A stretch of DNA of 8,875 nucleotides from NCBI GenBank assembly GCA_903930665.1, contig CAIYZI010000656.1, positions 1 through 8,875 on the forward strand. Reading direction: 5' to 3'. This stretch comes from an uncultured beta proteobacterium (lineage in GTDB: Bacteria > Pseudomonadota > Gammaproteobacteria > Burkholderiales > Burkholderiaceae). Shown here in pieces: positions 6,004 to 8,875 of this stretch (positions are counted from its first letter, which is position 1; the number at the start of each line of letters is the position of its first letter). The position numbers and the translations under genes are program-made. Below the pieces are notes generated by a model that was not told the DNA's origin, did no database searches, and saw only the letters and a list, made by a program, of their open reading frames with translations.

Positions 6004-6579
6004 CTAAAACTTTGGAGCCGTATCCCACGATAAGCCAGCAGCATCCTTGGCATTCATATTAGGCAAAATGCCAGACGGTAATGGCCACTCTATGCCAACG
6101 GTAGAATCATTCCAAGCTAAGCACGCCTCACTTTGCGGGTGATAGTAGTCAGTGGTTTTATATAAGAACTCGGCAGTTTCCGACAGGACCAAAAATCCAT
6201 GAGCTAAACCCGCAGGAATCCAGAGTTGACGATGATTTTGAGCGCTTAGCTCAATACCAGCCCACTTGCCATACGTTGGCGAATCTTTTCTGATATCTAC
6301 AGCAACATCAAAAACACTACCAGCTACTACACGGACCAACTTACCTTGGGTGTGCTCTAACTGATAATGCAAACCACGCAACGTCCATTGACGAGAAAAC
6401 GAATGGTTATCTTGAACGAATTGAACATTCAAGCCGGTTGCATCTGCGAAATCTTGCGCATTGAAAGACTCGGTAAACCAGCCTCGCTCATCACCAAATA
6501 CCTTAGGCTCAACAACATACGCATCATGAATAGCTGTAGCAGTAAGTTGAAGTTTAGGATGAGATAGATTAGCTGACAT
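6004..6579 (-). CDS. rfbC: dTDP-4-dehydrorhamnose 3,5-epimerase
   Basis: Cytoplasmic cupin-fold enzyme (RmlC), third step of dTDP-L-rhamnose synthesis: it epimerises C3 and C5 of dTDP-4-keto-6-deoxyglucose. The 191-residue protein shows the family landmarks in order: EPKVFGDERGWFTESFN (24-40), FVQDNHSFSR (54-63), RGLHYQ with catalytic-type H71 (68-73), GKLVRVVAGSVFDVAVDIRKDSPTYG (79-104), LWIPAGLAHGFLVLSE (119-134) and EFLYKTTDYY (137-146), whose Y140 aligns with a conserved active-site tyrosine. The later LAWNDSTVGIEWP matches the usual C-terminal block. The ATG overlaps the rfbA stop codon by one base (TAATG), and a good Shine-Dalgarno, AGAAGG, lies within the last codons of rfbA, so translational coupling is likely. 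waaC follows after 30 bp. Confidence 0.97.
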   Translation of the reverse strand: MSANLSHPKLQLTATAIHDAYVVEPKVFGDERGWFTESFNAQDFADATGLNVQFVQDNHSFSRQWTLRGLHYQLEHTQGKLVRVVAGSVFDVAVDIRKDSPTYGKWAGIELSAQNHRQLWIPAGLAHGFLVLSETAEFLYKTTDYYHPQSEACLAWNDSTVGIEWPLPSGILPNMNAKDAAGLSWDTAPKF

Positions 6580-7505
6580 TAACCCACCTTCTTATGGGAG
6601 AGAGAAATAGGTTGAGCAGAGGTATTGAGCTCATTCAGAATTTTGCTCAAATACTGACCATAACTATTTTTACTTAATTGTGCGGCGACTTTCTGCACTG
6701 TCTCGGCATTAATCCAGCCCTGGCGATATGCAATTTCCTCTGGGCAAGCAACCATTAAGCCTTGGCGCTTTTGCAATGTTGCAATAAATCCTGCCGCATC
6801 CAATAGTGAATCATGAGTACCGGTATCAAGCCATGCAAATCCTCGACCCATGATCTCCACACTGAGTTCATTATTTTCTAGATATACACGATTGACATCG
6901 GTAATTTCAAGCTCGCCACGTGCACTAGGTTTAATAGATGAAGCAATGTCACAAACTTGATTATCGTAAAAATATAAGCCCGTTACCGCATAGTTACTTC
7001 TGGGCTTGAGGGGTTTTTCTTCAATTGAAAGTGCTTTGTAGTCCTTATCAAACTCCACTACCCCATAGCGCTCTGGGTCATTGACATGATAAGCAAATAC
7101 CGAAGCACCTACACTTCTTTCATGAGCACTATTAAGTTGATCCACTAGCTCATGGCCATAAAAAATATTGTCACCAAGTACTAGAGCGCTTGGATTGTTT
7201 CCAACGAAATTTTTACCAAGGGTGAAAGCCTGTGCCAAACCATCTGGAGAAGGTTGGACGCAATATTCGATATTAAGACCCCATTGAGAACCATCGCCCA
7301 AGAGCTCGGCAAAACGCGGAGTATCGTGTGGCGTAGAAATCAGCAAAATATCGCGAATACCAGCGAGCATTAAGGTGGTTAAGGGGTAGTAGACCATTGG
7401 CTTGTCATATACCGGCATCAGCTGTTTAGAAACTGCTTGAGTGACAGGGTATAAACGGGTTCCAGACCCACCTGCCAAAATAATACCTTTACGATTTACC
7501 GTCAT
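6579..7505 (-). CDS. rfbA: Glucose-1-phosphate thymidylyltransferase
   Basis: Cytoplasmic nucleotidyltransferase (RmlA), first step of dTDP-L-rhamnose synthesis: glucose-1-phosphate plus dTTP gives dTDP-glucose and pyrophosphate. Members are usually inhibited allosterically by dTDP-rhamnose. The nucleotide-binding signature LAGGSGTRLYPVT is at residues 10-22, followed by SKQLMPVYDKPMVYYPL (26-42), QPSPDGLAQAF (84-94) and the metal-binding GDNIFYG (111-117). SIEEKP, GELEITDVNRVYL and FAWLDTGTHDSLLDA follow, as in all close homologues. At 308 residues it is about 15 longer than the usual 290-293, with a polar tail after KILNELN. The ATG at 7503-7505 has a strong Shine-Dalgarno AAGGTGA seven bases upstream. 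It lies 49 bp after rfbD and overlaps rfbC by one base. Confidence 0.97.
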   Translation of the reverse strand: MTVNRKGIILAGGSGTRLYPVTQAVSKQLMPVYDKPMVYYPLTTLMLAGIRDILLISTPHDTPRFAELLGDGSQWGLNIEYCVQPSPDGLAQAFTLGKNFVGNNPSALVLGDNIFYGHELVDQLNSAHERSVGASVFAYHVNDPERYGVVEFDKDYKALSIEEKPLKPRSNYAVTGLYFYDNQVCDIASSIKPSARGELEITDVNRVYLENNELSVEIMGRGFAWLDTGTHDSLLDAAGFIATLQKRQGLMVACPEEIAYRQGWINAETVQKVAAQLSKNSYGQYLSKILNELNTSAQPISLSHKKVG

Positions 7506-7554
7506 TGCAAATTCACCTTATGTCACCGCAATCAAAACCCATATGCGGAAAGAA

Positions 7555-8538
7555 TTAAATTAAACCCTCTGCAGCCAATTTGGCCACATACTCTTGAACC
7601 ATTACATCCCATGCAGGAAAGACTGAGGCATCTGTTGCGTCATTATAAGAGCTATAACCATCAGCCAACTGCTTAGTCAATGCACTCTTTAATTTAAACG
7701 TTTGCATACGTGAGTTCATCGGCCTAGGAGCAGGCAAAGGATATTGCACCGCTAAAATTGGCTTAATTGTTGAAGGGCTTGCTTTTAAAGCAACGCCCGC
7801 ATCAAGGGCACTTTGTACGGCTAAGCAGGCTAAACCATGCCAAGTTGTCTCGCCATCGGGAACGGCGTGATAAGTGCCCGATGGGAACTTGTTTAATTTA
7901 TGCTGGTTACTTAAGACTAGACTCAAGCTCACTCTTGCAAGCCAATCAGCGCTCGTGGGAACGCCATGTTGATCATGAATAATTTTGAGCTCTTCACGAT
8001 CTTTAGCCAAACGTAAAATCGTCCGAATAAAATTTCCGCCATCACCATAAACCCAGCTTGTGCGAAAAATGGCATATTGCCCACTTGTAGATTTCTCAAA
8101 AGCTTTGGCGATGGCTTCTTCGCCAGCTGCTTTGCTTTTTCCGTAAATGCCTAAAGGGTTGCGTAGGTCATCCTCAACATAAGAGCCACACTTACTGCCA
8201 TCAAAAACATAGTCTGTTGAATAATGTAAAAAGGTAGCACCATATTGTGCAGCGAACTGAGCCATCACCTCAGGAGCTCTAGCATTTACAGTATAAGCAA
8301 GATCAACTTCAGTTTCCGCTTTGTCGACTGCCGTGTAAGCAGACGCATTGATGATTAAATCCGGTTGAAAACTTTCCAGGATTTGAGTAATAGCAGCTGC
8401 ATCACTTAAATCACATTCGGCGCGACCAACATAGGCAACAATCAAATCATCGAGAGAGGATGCAGAGAGGATGCCATCAAACAAGCCTCGAAAGGCTTTG
8501 CCTAGTTGACCATCTTTTCCAAAAACGATTATTTTCAT
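7555..8538 (-). CDS. rfbD: dTDP-4-dehydrorhamnose reductase
   Basis: Cytoplasmic extended short-chain dehydrogenase (RmlD), last step of the pathway: it reduces dTDP-4-keto-L-rhamnose with NAD(P)H to dTDP-L-rhamnose. The 327-residue protein opens MKIIVFGKDGQLGKAF, a Rossmann GxxGQLG motif at residues 7-13. INASAYTAVDKAE is at about 63-75, STDYVFDG at 107-114, and the catalytic YxxxK at Y132/K136 in IYGKSKAAGE, with T108 at the third catalytic position. FRTSWVYGDGGNFIRTIL and the substrate-region HDQHGVPTSADWLA follow. I chose ATG at 8536-8538 because the Rossmann strand begins there. A longer frame from 8595 would add 19 unrelated residues and overlap rfbB by 29 bases. No clear Shine-Dalgarno is seen before the ATG. 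It lies 28 bp after rfbB and 49 bp before rfbA. Confidence 0.95.
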   Translation of the reverse strand: MKIIVFGKDGQLGKAFRGLFDGILSASSLDDLIVAYVGRAECDLSDAAAITQILESFQPDLIINASAYTAVDKAETEVDLAYTVNARAPEVMAQFAAQYGATFLHYSTDYVFDGSKCGSYVEDDLRNPLGIYGKSKAAGEEAIAKAFEKSTSGQYAIFRTSWVYGDGGNFIRTILRLAKDREELKIIHDQHGVPTSADWLARVSLSLVLSNQHKLNKFPSGTYHAVPDGETTWHGLACLAVQSALDAGVALKASPSTIKPILAVQYPLPAPRPMNSRMQTFKLKSALTKQLADGYSSYNDATDASVFPAWDVMVQEYVAKLAAEGLI

Positions 8539-8566
8539 TGGGATTATTGAGAGATTTCTTAAATGA

Positions 8567-8875
8567 TTAGTTGTATTGCTTTTGCAACCAGTCACGATAA
8601 GATCCGCTCACAACACCCTCGATCCATACAGGGTTATCCAAATACCATTGCACCGTCTTACGAATACCGGTATCAAATGTTTCTGCAGCACGCCATCCAA
8701 GCTCTCGCTCTACTTTGCTCGCATCAATTGCATAACGACGATCATGGCCAGGACGATCTTTGACGTAAGTGATTTGATCAACATAAGGCTTACCATCTGA
8801 ACGGGGTTTTAATTCATCCAAAATACTGCAGATAGTTTTGACTACTTCTAGGTTCGCCTTTTCATTCCAGCCGCC
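8567..8875 (-). CDS. rfbB: dTDP-glucose 4,6-dehydratase, C-terminal part (5' end outside window)
   Basis: Cytoplasmic NAD-dependent extended short-chain dehydrogenase (RmlB), second step of dTDP-L-rhamnose synthesis: dTDP-glucose to dTDP-4-keto-6-deoxyglucose. Only the last 102 residues are visible; the frame is open to the window edge and about 250 N-terminal residues with the cofactor and catalytic sites are outside. The visible part begins GGWNEKANLEVV, a conserved RmlB segment, then YVKDRPGHDRRYAIDASKVERELGW, the substrate-binding block typical of the family, and ends VWIEGVVSGSYRDWLQKQYN. It lies 28 bp upstream of rfbD and is the first visible gene of the rfbBDAC-waaC operon. Confidence 0.95.
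   Translation of the reverse strand, partial: GGWNEKANLEVVKTICSILDELKPRSDGKPYVDQITYVKDRPGHDRRYAIDASKVERELGWRAAETFDTGIRKTVQWYLDNPVWIEGVVSGSYRDWLQKQYN

Noticed and set aside
7526..7548. CCGCA/TGCGG inverted repeat between rfbD and rfbA as a terminator or attenuator
   Set aside because: Only five base pairs with a 13-base loop, no T run follows, and the neighbouring genes belong to one pathway operon.
8539..8595. Longer rfbD start at 8595 (19 extra residues)
   Set aside because: It would overlap rfbB by 29 bases, and the Rossmann strand begins at the ATG at 8538.
8563..8800. Two plus-strand frames across rfbD/rfbB
   Set aside because: Antisense to conserved rfbB codons, with no domain or ribosome binding site support.
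1..8875. Mobile element, CRISPR array, tRNA/rRNA or toxin-antitoxin system
   Set aside because: Nearly all sequence is accounted for by recognised housekeeping and envelope genes; no transposase, spaced repeats, tRNA-like fold or small gene pair was seen.

Overview
This window reads as an ordinary chromosomal segment of a Gram-negative bacterium. The outer-membrane and LPS genes (a TolC-type channel, heptosyltransferase I, the dTDP-L-rhamnose pathway) show an outer membrane. The protein flavour, moderate GC and tight packing suggest Betaproteobacteria, order Burkholderiales, possibly Polynucleobacter. That placement is inference from general knowledge; no database search was possible. Almost every base is coding. 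I see no RNA gene, insertion sequence, CRISPR array or prophage part.

Layout. Bases 1-1003 (+) hold the C-terminal two thirds of a succinate-semialdehyde dehydrogenase (gabD). Facing it on the minus strand is a compact probable operon read uppP, then a DUF2721 membrane protein, then trmB (3179 down to 1016). A 119-bp divergent intergenic region (3180-3298) separates uppP from a TolC-family outer-membrane channel gene (3299-4921, +). That gene converges on a second minus-strand operon read rfbB (cut by the window edge), rfbD, rfbA, rfbC, waaC (8875 down to 4918). The tolC and waaC stop codons overlap. rfbA and rfbC overlap by one base.

How the genes work together. RfbA activates glucose-1-phosphate to dTDP-glucose, RfbB dehydrates it, RfbC epimerises it and RfbD reduces it to dTDP-L-rhamnose, a donor for O-antigen or other surface glycans. 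WaaC adds the first heptose to the LPS inner core. UppP recycles undecaprenyl pyrophosphate, the lipid carrier used by both peptidoglycan and O-antigen synthesis. TolC provides an outer-membrane exit for efflux or type I secretion. The window is therefore mostly cell-envelope biogenesis, flanked by a carbon/GABA metabolism gene and a tRNA modification gene.

No novel system is evident. The points worth a second look are small: hairpins placed inside the 3' coding ends of convergent genes, a dyad and short direct repeats in the uppP/tolC divergent region, a possible leaderless uppP transcript, and waaC sitting at the end of the rhamnose operon.
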